DNA from: Slackia equolifaciens
GTDB taxonomy: Bacteria; Actinomycetota; Coriobacteriia; Coriobacteriales; Eggerthellaceae
Assembly (NCBI RefSeq): GCF_003725995.1
Contig: NZ_QIBX01000022.1
Location: 1 to 41,303 of the forward strand
Reading direction: 5' to 3'
DNA length: 41,303 bases
Shown: one piece after another, positions 25,802-34,361 of the stretch
How positions within the stretch are numbered: position 1 is the first letter of the stretch
How the letters are laid out: each line of letters begins with the position of its first letter
The notes under the pieces: model-generated
The model's input: the letters and a program-made list of their open reading frames with translations, nothing else
The model's database searches: none
Told to the model about the DNA's origin: nothing
Program-made: the position numbers and the translations under genes

Positions 25802-26105
25802 TTGGTCAAATATCACTCGAATGGGCGGCAACGTCGTTCATTTCGCGCAACCTGGTCATTTTTGCTTCGAATGGGCGATTAGGGCATTTTAAAAACGGGA
25901 TCACCGCAGAAAATGGCACATCTAGAGGGCCCAAGCCGACATCAGAACGAGTGATTCCCCGTATTTGCCGCTTTTGACCATGAATTTAATCGATGGTATG
26001 CTCGAATGGACGAACAACGAACCGCGCAATCGCCCATTCGAGTGATATTTGACCAAAGCACAAAATTCCTACGACCGCGCCGCCCATTCGAGTGAAAAAT
26101 GACCA
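25802..26105. repeat. Inverted-repeat element A
   Basis: Two forward sub-repeats (25802-25827 and 25853-25880) face two inverted ones (26031-26056 and 26081-26105). Neighbours are exactly 50 bp apart on each side. 25802-25827 and 26031-26056 are identical over 26 bases (core CACTCGAATGGGCG preceded by TTGGTCAAATAT). The other two carry TGGTCATTTTT. Read inward, both outer copies continue as GGGCGGC and both inner copies as GGGCGATT, and the intervening bases also align (GTCGT, ATTT). The arms are therefore imperfect inverted repeats of about 80 bp. The centre contains TTGACC-17 bp-TATGCT (25974-26002), a good plus-strand promoter match. The rest of the 768-bp gap to yebC holds no gene. Confidence 0.85.
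25974..26002 (+). promoter_or_regulatory. Candidate promoter inside element A
   Basis: TTGACC (25974-25979) and TATGCT (25997-26002) are 17 bp apart. It points towards the inverted sub-repeats and then towards the back of yebC, so no protein-coding gene lies downstream on this strand. A transcript would be a short RNA covering the right arm. Confidence 0.4.
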
Positions 26106-26395
26106 TTTCCTGACGCATCGGATCCCCCGGCAGCCCGGACTCCACTGCATTCGGAGAAAACCTCAACGGTTTATGATTTTCCGCACAAAGATGTCCTAGC
26201 GATCCGGAATTCCGCTCCGACGGTCCAGAACCCCATCGCACCAGAAGCGCCTCCCAACCGCCACCGGTTTCGCGGCGTCAGAGAAACATCGAGCGGTCCG
26301 CAGCTTCGCGGCACCGGGAACCTTGCACCTCAGCAATTTGCCACGTCGGAAACACCCCCAGAGATTAAACATTCCGCAGCCGCATGGCGCCACCA

Positions 26396-26429
26396 ACAAA
26401 AAAGCGGCAGCCACTCGGCCGCCGCTTTA
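26396..26429 (-). terminator. Intrinsic terminator of yebC
   Basis: AAAGCGGC (26401-26408) pairs with GCCGCTTT (26421-26428), with inner pairing in the loop, and the minus strand continues TTTTTTG. It lies 20 bp beyond the yebC stop. Confidence 0.85.
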
Positions 26430-26448
26430 GTGTAGCTTTTTCGAATCG

Positions 26449-27252
26449 CTACTCTTCGTCGAGAGCAGCCACAACCTCATCGGTCATGTTCATGGTGTGG
26501 TAGACGCTCTGCAGGTCCTCGAGCTCTTCCAGCTTGTCAACCAGACGCATGACCTTCTTGGCATCGTTGGGGGTAACATCGGTGGGGGTGGTGGGCTCCA
26601 TGGTCATCTCGGCGCCCTTCACCTCGATGCCCTGCTCCTCCAAGCCGCGCTTAACGGCCATCAAATCGGTGGGGGCGGTGTACACAATCCACTCGTCCTC
26701 AGCATCCTCGTAGTCGGAGCCGCCGGCCTCGGCAACGGCCATCATGAACTCGTCTTCGTCGGCAGCAGCGCCATTGGGCTTGACGGGATTCTTCTTGTCG
26801 CCCGTCTCAACCTCCTTGGCCACCATAACCTGGCCCTTGCGCTCGAACATGAACGCCACCGAACCGCTGGTGCCAAGGTTTCCGCCGTGATGGTTGAACG
26901 CAGCGCGCACGTCGGCAGCGGTGCGATTGCGGTTGTCGGTCAGAGCCTCGCAATAGATCGCCACGCCGCAAGGGCCATAGCCTTCGTACACCACGGTCTC
27001 GTAGTTGGCGGCATCCTTGCCGGTGCCGAACGCTTTGTCGATAGCAGTCTTGATCTTGTCCTTAGGCAGCGAATAGCCCTTGGCCTTCTCGATGGCGGCA
27101 GCCAGCGACGCGTTGTTGTCGGGGTTGGGGTCGCCGCCCTCCTTGGCCGCAACGGTGATGTTGCGGGAGAGCTTGCTGAACAGGGCGGAACGCTTCGCGT
27201 CCTGCGCGGCCTTGCGGTGCTTGGTGGTTGCCCATTTAGAATGGCCTGACAT
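26449..27252 (-). CDS. yebC: YebC/PmpR-family regulatory protein
   Basis: This 267-residue protein belongs to the TACO1/YebC family, which acts on ribosomes stalled at proline stretches and has also been described as a DNA-binding regulator. It starts MSGHSKWATTKHRKAAQDAK, the family hallmark, followed by GGDPNPDNNASLAAAIEKAK and YEGYGPCGVAIYCEALTDN. Length is slightly above the usual 240-250 because of an acidic segment (NGAAADEDEFMMAVAEAGG) and a longer C-terminus. The ATG at 27252 follows AAAGAGGCGATT; an in-frame extension upstream lacks support. In many bacteria yebC precedes ruvC directly; here about 4.5 kb of regulator and transporter genes and element A lie between them. Confidence 0.96.
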   Translation of the reverse strand: MSGHSKWATTKHRKAAQDAKRSALFSKLSRNITVAAKEGGDPNPDNNASLAAAIEKAKGYSLPKDKIKTAIDKAFGTGKDAANYETVVYEGYGPCGVAIYCEALTDNRNRTAADVRAAFNHHGGNLGTSGSVAFMFERKGQVMVAKEVETGDKKNPVKPNGAAADEDEFMMAVAEAGGSDYEDAEDEWIVYTAPTDLMAVKRGLEEQGIEVKGAEMTMEPTTPTDVTPNDAKKVMRLVDKLEELEDLQSVYHTMNMTDEVVAALDEE

Positions 27253-27549
27253 AATCGCCTCTTTCTTGGTATCCATCGCGAACGGCGGCATGCAGGCCTG
27301 TGCCCTCGCCGGCCATTGCCCCGCCGCTCGACGCCTTCTATCGAAGCGCCCTGCGACGCGCCGCGTTCCCGATATCGCTCTTAGGAAAATTCCGACGCGC
27401 TAGTTTACTGCAAAACCCCTGCACTCGTAAAGAAAAGGACGATTATCGCCACGTCATTGCCATAGAGCGGCGGCAAAGACCAGAAAAAACCAGACCCAGA
27501 GACGGGCACGAAGGCGGGCGCAGAGCGGCAGGCGCAAGAGCCCAGACGT

Positions 27550-27617
27550 AAAGGACGTCAAATGCACGGTGAAACGAAGCGAACTGGGCAGTTTCACCGT
27601 AGCTTTTGACGTCCTTT
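27550..27617. other. Long interrupted hairpin downstream of nhaA
   Basis: AAAGGACGTCAAA (27550-27562) pairs perfectly with TTTGACGTCCTTT (27605-27617). Inside it, ACGGTGAAAC (27566-27575) pairs with GTTTCACCGT (27591-27600), separated from the outer stem by small bulges. That gives 23 base pairs with a 15-base loop. The region is the only structured part of the 495-bp gap between yebC and nhaA. It could be a bidirectional terminator, although the T-run is short, or a protein-binding palindrome. Confidence 0.6.
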
Positions 27618-27747
27618 GTTGGAGAGGGGAAGCTTGAGAGGACGAACGGTTGCAAGGTCGAGACCACCCGTGCCGTTTGGCGAAGCTGCCTCCACCACCT
27701 CGCTTAAAGATGAGGGCGTTTGCGCGCGCCAGTCGCCACGCGTTTCG

Positions 27748-29439
27748 TTAATCCCGCTTCACGTGCGCGGCAACCTCATGCACGCCGCGACCGGGACGCG
27801 CGAATTCCTCCACATGGGCGCGGTCGGCGTCCTCGATGGCATCCAGCAGCTCGCGGCTTGCCTCGGTGGCCTCGGCATCTGCCACCTGTAGGTTCGCATC
27901 TGCACCGGCGCTGGTCACATACACCACGCCGCGCTTGGCATCGGCGCGCGCGGCGGAAAGCAGCACCACGAAGCCTATAATGCCCGCCAGCGTGGACGCC
28001 GCAAGGATGGCGGCCTTCGCGCACGTCACATCGGCGGGATCCGTATACGCGAGGTTGGCCACAAAGATGGCCATGGTAAAGCCGACGCCGCCCAAGATGG
28101 ACGCGCCGAACACGTGTTTCCAGGTGACGTTTTCGGGCAGGTGAGCCAGCTTGAACACCTTCACCACCGCAAGGCTGAACAACATGATGCCAATGGGCTT
28201 GCCCAACAGCAGGCCAAAGAACACGCCGAACAGCGCCGGGTTGGCAAAGAAGCTCGCCGGATCGGAGCCCACCAGCATGACATCGGCGTTGGTAAGCGCA
28301 AACAGCGGCAGAATTGCGAAATACACCCACGGATACAGCGCGTGCTCGAGGCGCGTGGCAGGAGGTATGGCCAGGCGCGCCACGGAAGAGAGGTTGCTCA
28401 CGTTGCGCATGTATTCCTCCTGGCCGATAATGGGCTCGTCGGGCTTGTACGCCTCGTGCGCCTGGCGGATCTTCTTGCCCGACCACGCCGTGAAGCTTTT
28501 CAGGTTCACGCGCGAGCCCGACGGAATAACGAACGCCAGCAGCACGCCCGCGATGGTGGCGTGCACGCCGCTCATGAACACGCAGTACCACAGCACCACG
28601 CCCACCAGCAGATACGGCACGAGCGAGTACACGTGCGCTTTGTTGAGCGCCACGCCCACCAGCAGCACCACGGCCGCTGCCGCTATCCAGGCGAGGCTGG
28701 GCGCCTGGCCGTAGAAGATGGCGATCACCAGAATGGCGATGATATCGTCGGCAACCGCCAGCGTGGAAAGAAACACGCGGATGCCGCTGGGCACGCGACT
28801 GCCCAAAAGCGCGAGGATGCCCAACGCGAACGCGATGTCGGTAGCAGTGGGCACGCCCCATCCGCCTGCCGTTGCGGGGTTGCCGGCGTTGAAAATGCTG
28901 TAGATCACGATGGGCGCTACCACGCCGCCGCATGCCGCAACTATAGGGAGCAGCGCCTGACGGATATTGGTGAGCTCGCCTACGGTCATCTCGTATTTGA
29001 TTTCCAGGCCAACGAGCAGGAAGAACACCGCCATGAAGATGTCGTTTATCACATGCCCGAACGACATGGAGGCCACCTGGTCACCAAAGAATACGCCCAC
29101 CGGCTCATGGATGAAATGCTCGAACGCCTCGCCCGCCGGAGAGTTCACCAAGACGAGCGCCGCAATGGCGGCGAGCAGCATGATGCCGGCGGCTTTGGTA
29201 GCCGAGTGGGTGAATTCGACAACTTTCATATAGCGCGCCTGGTGGCGGCTCACTTCATCAATAAAAAGAGGATGCTCGCCCTGGCCATCGGGGGTCTGAT
29301 GCTGGGCCTGGGATCCTTGGCCGTCAGGGGCCGAATGCCGGGCTTGGGGATGCGGCGCCTGGAGCCCATCCTGAGTCTGGGAATGTGGTGACTGGGGGGC
29401 ACCTTGCGCCTGCTGGGAGTGCTGAGTTTCTTGGGTCAT
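27748..29439 (-). CDS. nhaA: Na+/H+ antiporter NhaA
   Basis: The 563-residue protein expels Na+ in exchange for protons. The central 400 residues match NhaA: FFLLVGLEIKYEMTVGEL, VPTATDIAFALGILALLG (Asp of TM4), VADDIIAILVIAIFYG (the Asp-Asp pair of TM5) and ILGGVGFTMAIFVANLAY near the end. About 65 extra residues at the N-terminus are rich in Gln, His, Ser and Pro with repeated SQAQHQTPDGQG-like words. A charged tail of about 60 residues follows the last helix. Both extensions are absent from E. coli NhaA. The ATG at 29439 has only a weak SD (GTAGAGCGA), so a start nearer the membrane domain (for example MKVVEFTHSATKAAG, residue 71) is possible. The gene is divergent from the amidohydrolase. 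Confidence 0.93.
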   Translation of the reverse strand: MTQETQHSQQAQGAPQSPHSQTQDGLQAPHPQARHSAPDGQGSQAQHQTPDGQGEHPLFIDEVSRHQARYMKVVEFTHSATKAAGIMLLAAIAALVLVNSPAGEAFEHFIHEPVGVFFGDQVASMSFGHVINDIFMAVFFLLVGLEIKYEMTVGELTNIRQALLPIVAACGGVVAPIVIYSIFNAGNPATAGGWGVPTATDIAFALGILALLGSRVPSGIRVFLSTLAVADDIIAILVIAIFYGQAPSLAWIAAAAVVLLVGVALNKAHVYSLVPYLLVGVVLWYCVFMSGVHATIAGVLLAFVIPSGSRVNLKSFTAWSGKKIRQAHEAYKPDEPIIGQEEYMRNVSNLSSVARLAIPPATRLEHALYPWVYFAILPLFALTNADVMLVGSDPASFFANPALFGVFFGLLLGKPIGIMLFSLAVVKVFKLAHLPENVTWKHVFGASILGGVGFTMAIFVANLAYTDPADVTCAKAAILAASTLAGIIGFVVLLSAARADAKRGVVYVTSAGADANLQVADAEATEASRELLDAIEDADRAHVEEFARPGRGVHEVAAHVKRD

Positions 29440-29766
29440 TCGCTCTACTCGTTTCTCTTCGGGAGAATGGCCTTATTATCGCGCCTTTTCATCGTATGCG
29501 CTAATGTGCGGCGCACAGGAATCGCCAAGGGCGCGCCGCGTATCGCAAAAAACATGGGCGCCATTATATCCAGCGCTCCCGGCTCGCTTGCGCCCAGGCG
29601 CGTCCGTCGCGAAATTGTCACCAAAACACCGACAAATCCCGCGAAGCTGCCTTTTCACTTTTGTATACTCTTTCATAAATCGCGCGTTGGCTGCACAATA
29701 TCCCCAAGCACACAGCGCATCGAACGTCGGCACCAACCGATGCGCCACCCACGCGAAAGGCAAGCC
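29440..29766. other. Divergent control region nhaA / amidohydrolase
   Basis: The 327-bp gap between the two divergent starts must contain both promoters. A TATACT box at 29664-29669 is a possible -10 for the amidohydrolase, without a good -35. No repeat element, RNA gene or additional ORF with an SD is seen. The plus-strand frame of the amidohydrolase is open through this region but has no ribosome-binding site until 29767. Confidence 0.4.
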
Positions 29767-31530
29767 ATGGAACCATCCGCAACCGCATCAGCCCCCTCCC
29801 GCGAAGCCGAGCTCATCATCATAAGCCGCAACGTGTTCACGGGCGTGGAGGCGCGGCCTGCGCCGTACAGCGCCCTCAATGACATGATGCCGTCGCTGCC
29901 AAGCATCCCCTTCCCGCCCCCGCCCGACGCGCGGCCCGCCGCCGTGTGCGTGCGCGATGGACGCATCATCGCCGTGGTCGACCCCGCCGATGCGCATGCG
30001 TTCCGCACGCCCGCCACACGCGTAGTCGATTACGGCGACGCATTCGTGTGCCCCGGCATACACGACGCGCACGTGCATGCCTTCCACAGCGCACTTTATG
30101 CGAGCCCCTTGGCGGAGAGCTTCTTGGGCGAAAGCGAGGCCGACTGCGTGAACCGCATGCGCGCCCTTGCCGCCCGCAAGCCGCAGGGCTGGCTGCTCTC
30201 GCAGGGCTGGCGCGAATACCGCTGGAACCCGCCCGTGCTTCCCAGCAAGCATTCGTTGGACGCGGCTTTTCCCAACCGTCCTGTGGCGATGTATTCAGGC
30301 GATGGACACACGCTGTGGCTCAACTCGCGCGCGCTCGAGGAGCTAGGCGTCACGCGCAACAGCGTGCCGCCCCAAGGAGGCGCCTTCGAACGCGACGAGG
30401 CGGGCGAACTCACCGGAATCGTACGCGAGGCCGCCGCCATGGAGCTTCTGCCCCGCATCATGGCCACGTTTACGCGCGAGGAGGTCGCGCAGGCCTACCG
30501 CGGCTTTTTGCGGCGTATGGCGAGCCTGGGCATCACCGCCCTGTGCGACATGAGCCTTGCCGCCAATCCCGGCATGGACTTCATCCGCGACGACGTGTGG
30601 AGCATGCTTCTCGACGCGGGAGAGCTTACCGCGCGCGTACATCTCTTCCCCACCCTGACCGGCGATTTGAGCCGCTTCGAGAGCATGCGCCGCACCCTGC
30701 GCAGCCCCCTTTTACAGGCATGCGGCCTCAAGCAGTTCTTCGACGGCGTGTCCAGCCAGCACACCGCCTATCTCAAAGAGCCCTATACCAACGCGCGCCA
30801 CCCCGGCGATCGCGGGCATTTGACCGTGCCGTTCGAGCAGATGCGCACGATGATTCTGCACGCCAACAGCAAGGGGTACCCCGTGCGCATCCACACGATC
30901 GGCGACGAGGCCATCCACCTGGCGCTTAACATCTTCGAAGAGGCAGAGGCGCTCTACGGGCGCCCGTCGATGCGCACGAACGGCGAGTCTGCCCTCTGCC
31001 GCAACACGCTGGAGCATCTGGAGAACTTCCAACCCGAGGACATCGAGCGCCTGGCGCGCTTGGAGGTAGTGGCCTCGGTGCAGCCGCCGCACATCACGCT
31101 CGACCCCGGCGGCCCCGAGCGGGACTTGGGCCCCGAGCGCTGCCGCTGGATGTGGCCGTTTGCAACGTATTTGGACAAGGGCGTGCAGATGGCGTTCGGA
31201 ACCGACTCTCCCGTGGTTGACATCGACCCCATGCCCGTGCTGTATGCAGCTGTGACCAGGCAGGACGCAATCACGCACGAGCCTTGGGGAGGGTGGCTGC
31301 CCGAAGAGCGCATCCCGATGCGCGCCGCACTTTCGGCCTACACCTACGGCTCCGCATGTGCCGCCGGGGCGAAAGGCGCGCTCGGCACGCTCGAGCCTGA
31401 CATGTGGGCCGACATTGCCGTGTTCGACCGCGACCTGACGAGCAACGAGGTGCGGTTGAATCCCGAGCTCATCCTTAACACGCACGCCATTGCAACCTAC
31501 CTGGCGGGACGGCAGGTGTTTGGGGAATAG
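29767..31530 (+). CDS. YtcJ-type amidohydrolase
   Basis: The 587-residue metal-dependent hydrolase of the amidohydrolase superfamily resembles the YtcJ/exoenzyme-regulatory (COG1574) group. It has the N-terminal beta-sandwich ending VVDYGDAFVCPGIHDAHVHA with the metal-binding H-x-H, then LSQGWREYRWNP and GDGHTLWLNSRALEELGV. FFDGVSSQHTAYL has a serine where many relatives have a second T/A. Later come IHTIGDEAIHLAL (His), NTLEHLENF (His) and AFGTDSPVVDIDPM (Asp). The C-terminal sandwich closes with KGALGTLEPDMWADIAVFDRD. Natural substrates in this group are mostly unknown; N-acyl or cyclic amides are guesses. The ATG at 29767 follows GAAAGGCAAGCC. The next gene, pyk, starts 70 bp later and has its own SD. 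Confidence 0.88.
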   Translation: MEPSATASAPSREAELIIISRNVFTGVEARPAPYSALNDMMPSLPSIPFPPPPDARPAAVCVRDGRIIAVVDPADAHAFRTPATRVVDYGDAFVCPGIHDAHVHAFHSALYASPLAESFLGESEADCVNRMRALAARKPQGWLLSQGWREYRWNPPVLPSKHSLDAAFPNRPVAMYSGDGHTLWLNSRALEELGVTRNSVPPQGGAFERDEAGELTGIVREAAAMELLPRIMATFTREEVAQAYRGFLRRMASLGITALCDMSLAANPGMDFIRDDVWSMLLDAGELTARVHLFPTLTGDLSRFESMRRTLRSPLLQACGLKQFFDGVSSQHTAYLKEPYTNARHPGDRGHLTVPFEQMRTMILHANSKGYPVRIHTIGDEAIHLALNIFEEAEALYGRPSMRTNGESALCRNTLEHLENFQPEDIERLARLEVVASVQPPHITLDPGGPERDLGPERCRWMWPFATYLDKGVQMAFGTDSPVVDIDPMPVLYAAVTRQDAITHEPWGGWLPEERIPMRAALSAYTYGSACAAGAKGALGTLEPDMWADIAVFDRDLTSNEVRLNPELILNTHAIATYLAGRQVFGE

Positions 31531-31600
31531 GGGCGATTCGGAAAATCCTGAATGAATAATTCGGAAAACACGGATCACCTGGTGAACAAGGAGAGCCAAT

Positions 31601-33202
31601 ATGCGACGCACGAAAATCATTTGCACGCTGGGGCCTGCGGTGGATAGCGACGAAGCGGTGCGCGCGCTGCTGGAAGCCGGCATGAACGTGGCTCGATTGA
31701 ACTTCAGCCACGGCACGCACGAGGAGCATGCGCGTCGCATCGAGCGCGTGAGACGCCTACGCGAGGAAACGCGCACGCCCTGCGCCATCATGCTCGACAC
31801 CAAAGGCCCCGAGATCCGCACCGGGCTTCTGAAGGACGGGCGGCCAATCCCCCTTCGCGCCGGCCAGACGATCGTGCTCACGAGCGATGCGACCGCCGAT
31901 GGCTCCAACGGGCGCATACCCCAGGATTGTGCCGATCTGGCGCAAAGCCTCGCGCCCGGCGCACACCTGCTGATAGACGACGGGCTCATCGAGCTCGAAG
32001 TGACGCGCATCCTTCCCCACCGGGAAACGTGCGACGGGCAGTCCGACGGCTCAAACGAACGCAACAGTTCGCGTGACGGGCGGGCAGGCAACGCGAACGG
32101 ACTCGGCAACGCGCGTACCGGGCGAATCGATAACGCAAACGCCCAAGGCAACTCATGCGCCGTGCGGTTCGACATCGAGTGCATCGCGCTGAACGATGGC
32201 GTGCTGGGCGAACGCAAATCCATCAACGCGCCCGGTGCTAAGCTCCCCCTTCCTGCCGTCACCGAACAAGATCGCGCCGACCTGCTGTTCGGCATCGACC
32301 AAGGCGTAGACATCGTGGCGGCGTCGTTCATCCGCGACGGCGACGGCGTGCGTGAGATAAAGCAGTTCCTCGCCGAGCACGGAGGCGCCGATATCGCCGT
32401 TGTGGCGAAAATCGAGGCGGCGGGCGCACTGGGCAACATCCACGACATCGTGCGCGAGGCCGACGGCATCATGGTGGCGCGCGGCGATTTAGGCGTGGAG
32501 GTGCCGGCGTACAGGGTTCCGCGCCTGCAGAAAGAGATTATCCGCCTGTGCAACCGCGAATCAAAGCCCGTGATCACCGCCACGCAGATGCTCGACTCCA
32601 TGATTTCGCGGCCTCGGCCTACACGCGCCGAAGTTGCCGACGTGGCCAACGCGATATACGACGGCACCGATTGCGTGATGCTTTCGGGCGAGACAGCGCA
32701 GGGGGCGCATCCCGTAGAGGCCGTGCGCACCATGGCGAGCATCGCGTGCGAAACCGAGCCGCACCTGTTCGATAACCACGAGCCCGACAGGTGCCGCACC
32801 CGCGTGCGAGCCTCGCTGGCGGTAGGAATCGCCGCAGTTCAAACGGCGGAGACGCTCGTCGCGGCTTGCATCATCGCGCCCACGGTTACAGGGCGCACCG
32901 CGCGCCTCATATCCAACCTGCGGCCCCGCATGCCTATCTACGCCGTCACGCCCAACGAGCGGGTCATGCGGCAGATGCTGCTGAGCTGGGGCGTAGTCCC
33001 CCTTTTGGACGAGGTCCAGGGCGAACGACGCCAGGTGATGGCGAACGCACTTGCGAAGGTGCGCGACGCAGGATACGTGCAGCCGGGCGACCTTGCGGTC
33101 GTGACCACGGGCGACCCGAATACGGCGCCAGAGGAGGATGTGCGCCCCGGCGTGCCCGGCATCGCCCCCACCAACGTCATGCAGGTGGTGCAGGTACGAT
33201 AG
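31601..33202 (+). CDS. pyk: Pyruvate kinase with B-domain insertion
   Basis: The 533-residue glycolytic enzyme makes pyruvate and ATP from phosphoenolpyruvate and ADP. Clear motifs are MRRTKIICTLGPA, NVARLNFSHGTHEEH, MLDTKGPEIRTG, the signature VVAKIEAAGALGNI, MVARGDLGVEVP, PVITATQMLDSMI and DGTDCVMLSGETAQG. Bacterial pyruvate kinases are usually about 470-480 residues. The excess here comes from an insertion at about residues 139-187, in the B (lid) domain just before FDIECIALNDG. It is rich in Asn, Gly, Arg and Ser with repeated N-A-N-G/GNAR words. There is no C-terminal PEP-utiliser domain. The ATG at 31601 follows AACAAGGAGAGCCAAT. Confidence 0.95.
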   Translation: MRRTKIICTLGPAVDSDEAVRALLEAGMNVARLNFSHGTHEEHARRIERVRRLREETRTPCAIMLDTKGPEIRTGLLKDGRPIPLRAGQTIVLTSDATADGSNGRIPQDCADLAQSLAPGAHLLIDDGLIELEVTRILPHRETCDGQSDGSNERNSSRDGRAGNANGLGNARTGRIDNANAQGNSCAVRFDIECIALNDGVLGERKSINAPGAKLPLPAVTEQDRADLLFGIDQGVDIVAASFIRDGDGVREIKQFLAEHGGADIAVVAKIEAAGALGNIHDIVREADGIMVARGDLGVEVPAYRVPRLQKEIIRLCNRESKPVITATQMLDSMISRPRPTRAEVADVANAIYDGTDCVMLSGETAQGAHPVEAVRTMASIACETEPHLFDNHEPDRCRTRVRASLAVGIAAVQTAETLVAACIIAPTVTGRTARLISNLRPRMPIYAVTPNERVMRQMLLSWGVVPLLDEVQGERRQVMANALAKVRDAGYVQPGDLAVVTTGDPNTAPEEDVRPGVPGIAPTNVMQVVQVR

Positions 33203-33456
33203 CTATGCCCGGATGCGTTGCATGAGACAGGTGGCCACGCGCGGGCACGTGGACGCAGGTCGCATCACAGAATGGCAACGCGTGGCAGCAATATGGCGCG
33301 AAGTGCGCTACCATAGCAGTGGACAAATACTTTTCCGCAGTAAAGCGGAAACAAGTCGTCGGCATTTTGCGCAGGCGACACGCACCGAGACATGTTTTCG
33401 TGGAAAGCCTTCACCTGAACGGTGGGCGAAGGCCGACACTAGAAAGGACGGAAAGC

Positions 33457-34026
33457 ATGGAGATCAGAGTCATCGGCAGGAAAGTCACGGTAACCGACGC
33501 GCTGAACGAGTACGCCACCGAAAAAATCGGCAACGCGATGAAGGTGCTGAGCCTTGACATCCCCACCGCCGAAGTGGTGCTGCGCGTTGAGAAGAACCGC
33601 CCCGTGCCCTGCATCTGCGAGGTCACGCTGCGCCCCAAGGGCCACACCATCCATGTGGAAGAGCACGAGGAAGACATGTACGCCGCTATCGACGTGGCAG
33701 CCGCCAAGGTGCTGCGCCAGCTGCGCAAGTACAAGACCCGCGTCATCGATCATCGCATGAAGGAAACCCTGAAGGCCGCCGAGCCCGCCATCGAGCCCAC
33801 GGGCGTCGATTTCGACGAGCTTATGGCAGAGCTTTCCGCGGACGACGAAGTGGTACGCGTGAAGGAGGTCGAGTTCACCCCGCTCACCGAGGAGGAAGCG
33901 CTGGTGCAGATCGATCTTCTGGGTCACGACTTCTTCGTGTACACCGATCGCGACACCAACGAGGTGCACGTGCTGTATCGTCGCACCGGCGGCGGCTACG
34001 GCCTGCTCAAGCCCAAGGCGGAATAG
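33457..34026 (+). CDS. hpf: Long-form ribosome hibernation promoting factor
   Basis: The 189-residue protein binds 70S ribosomes in stationary phase and dimerises them to 100S particles. Residues 1-100 are the S30AE domain (MEIRVIGRKVTVTDALNEYA, VTLRPKGHTIHVEEHEEDMYAAID). An acidic linker follows, then the C-terminal dimerisation domain of long HPF (VRVKEVEFTPLTEEEALVQI, FFVYTDRDTNEVHVLYRR). The ATG at 33457 follows AGAAAGGACGGAAAGC. The 254-bp gap from pyk and the terminator at 34074 suggest a single-gene transcript. Confidence 0.96.
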   Translation: MEIRVIGRKVTVTDALNEYATEKIGNAMKVLSLDIPTAEVVLRVEKNRPVPCICEVTLRPKGHTIHVEEHEEDMYAAIDVAAAKVLRQLRKYKTRVIDHRMKETLKAAEPAIEPTGVDFDELMAELSADDEVVRVKEVEFTPLTEEEALVQIDLLGHDFFVYTDRDTNEVHVLYRRTGGGYGLLKPKAE

Positions 34027-34073
34027 CCGGCGGGCGCAACGCGCAAAAGCATACGAGCATATCTCGCTCAGCC

Positions 34074-34099
34074 AAAGGGAGCCTTCGGGCTCCCTTTCT
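34074..34099 (+). terminator. Intrinsic terminator of hpf
   Basis: The stem AAAGGGAGCC / GGCTCCCTTT with a 3-4 base loop at 34074-34097 is followed by CTTG. It begins 48 bp after the hpf stop. Confidence 0.85.
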
Positions 34100-34237
34100 T
34101 GTGCGCAGCATGCTGACGGGAAGGTACGCCAATGCACGTCACCGAGCCTTGGCTCATAACGCCACGGAACCTAACCTCCATCACGCCGAGACAGTAAGAA
34201 ACGCCTAACAACTTAGCACGCACTGGATGCGCAAATC

Positions 34238-34268
34238 ACGAAGAAGACCGCAAAGCGGTCTTCTTCGT
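34238..34268. terminator. Bidirectional hairpin between hpf and the flavoprotein
   Basis: A perfect 14-bp stem, ACGAAGAAGACCGC and its complement, with a loop of AAA (or TTT). The arms themselves supply T-rich ends on both strands. It lies 94 bp beyond the flavoprotein stop and probably ends that minus-strand transcript. Confidence 0.7.
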
Positions 34269-34361
34269 TCCGGTCGCCCGAAGGGAAAGGCAACCACCTT
34301 GAATTGGATGACGCACAACTCAAAAGGGAGGGGTGTCGCGCGTCTCGAATAGTTAATTGGA

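Noticed and set aside
25802-26105. CRISPR array
   Set aside because: The repeats are about 26 bp with 24-25 bp gaps, but there are only two per side, they are inverted between sides, the gap sequences are related to each other, and no cas gene is present.
30712-32799. A 695-codon minus-strand open frame opposite the amidohydrolase and pyk
   Set aside because: It spans two genuine genes and their gap, has an S/R-rich translation with no family features, and lacks an SD.
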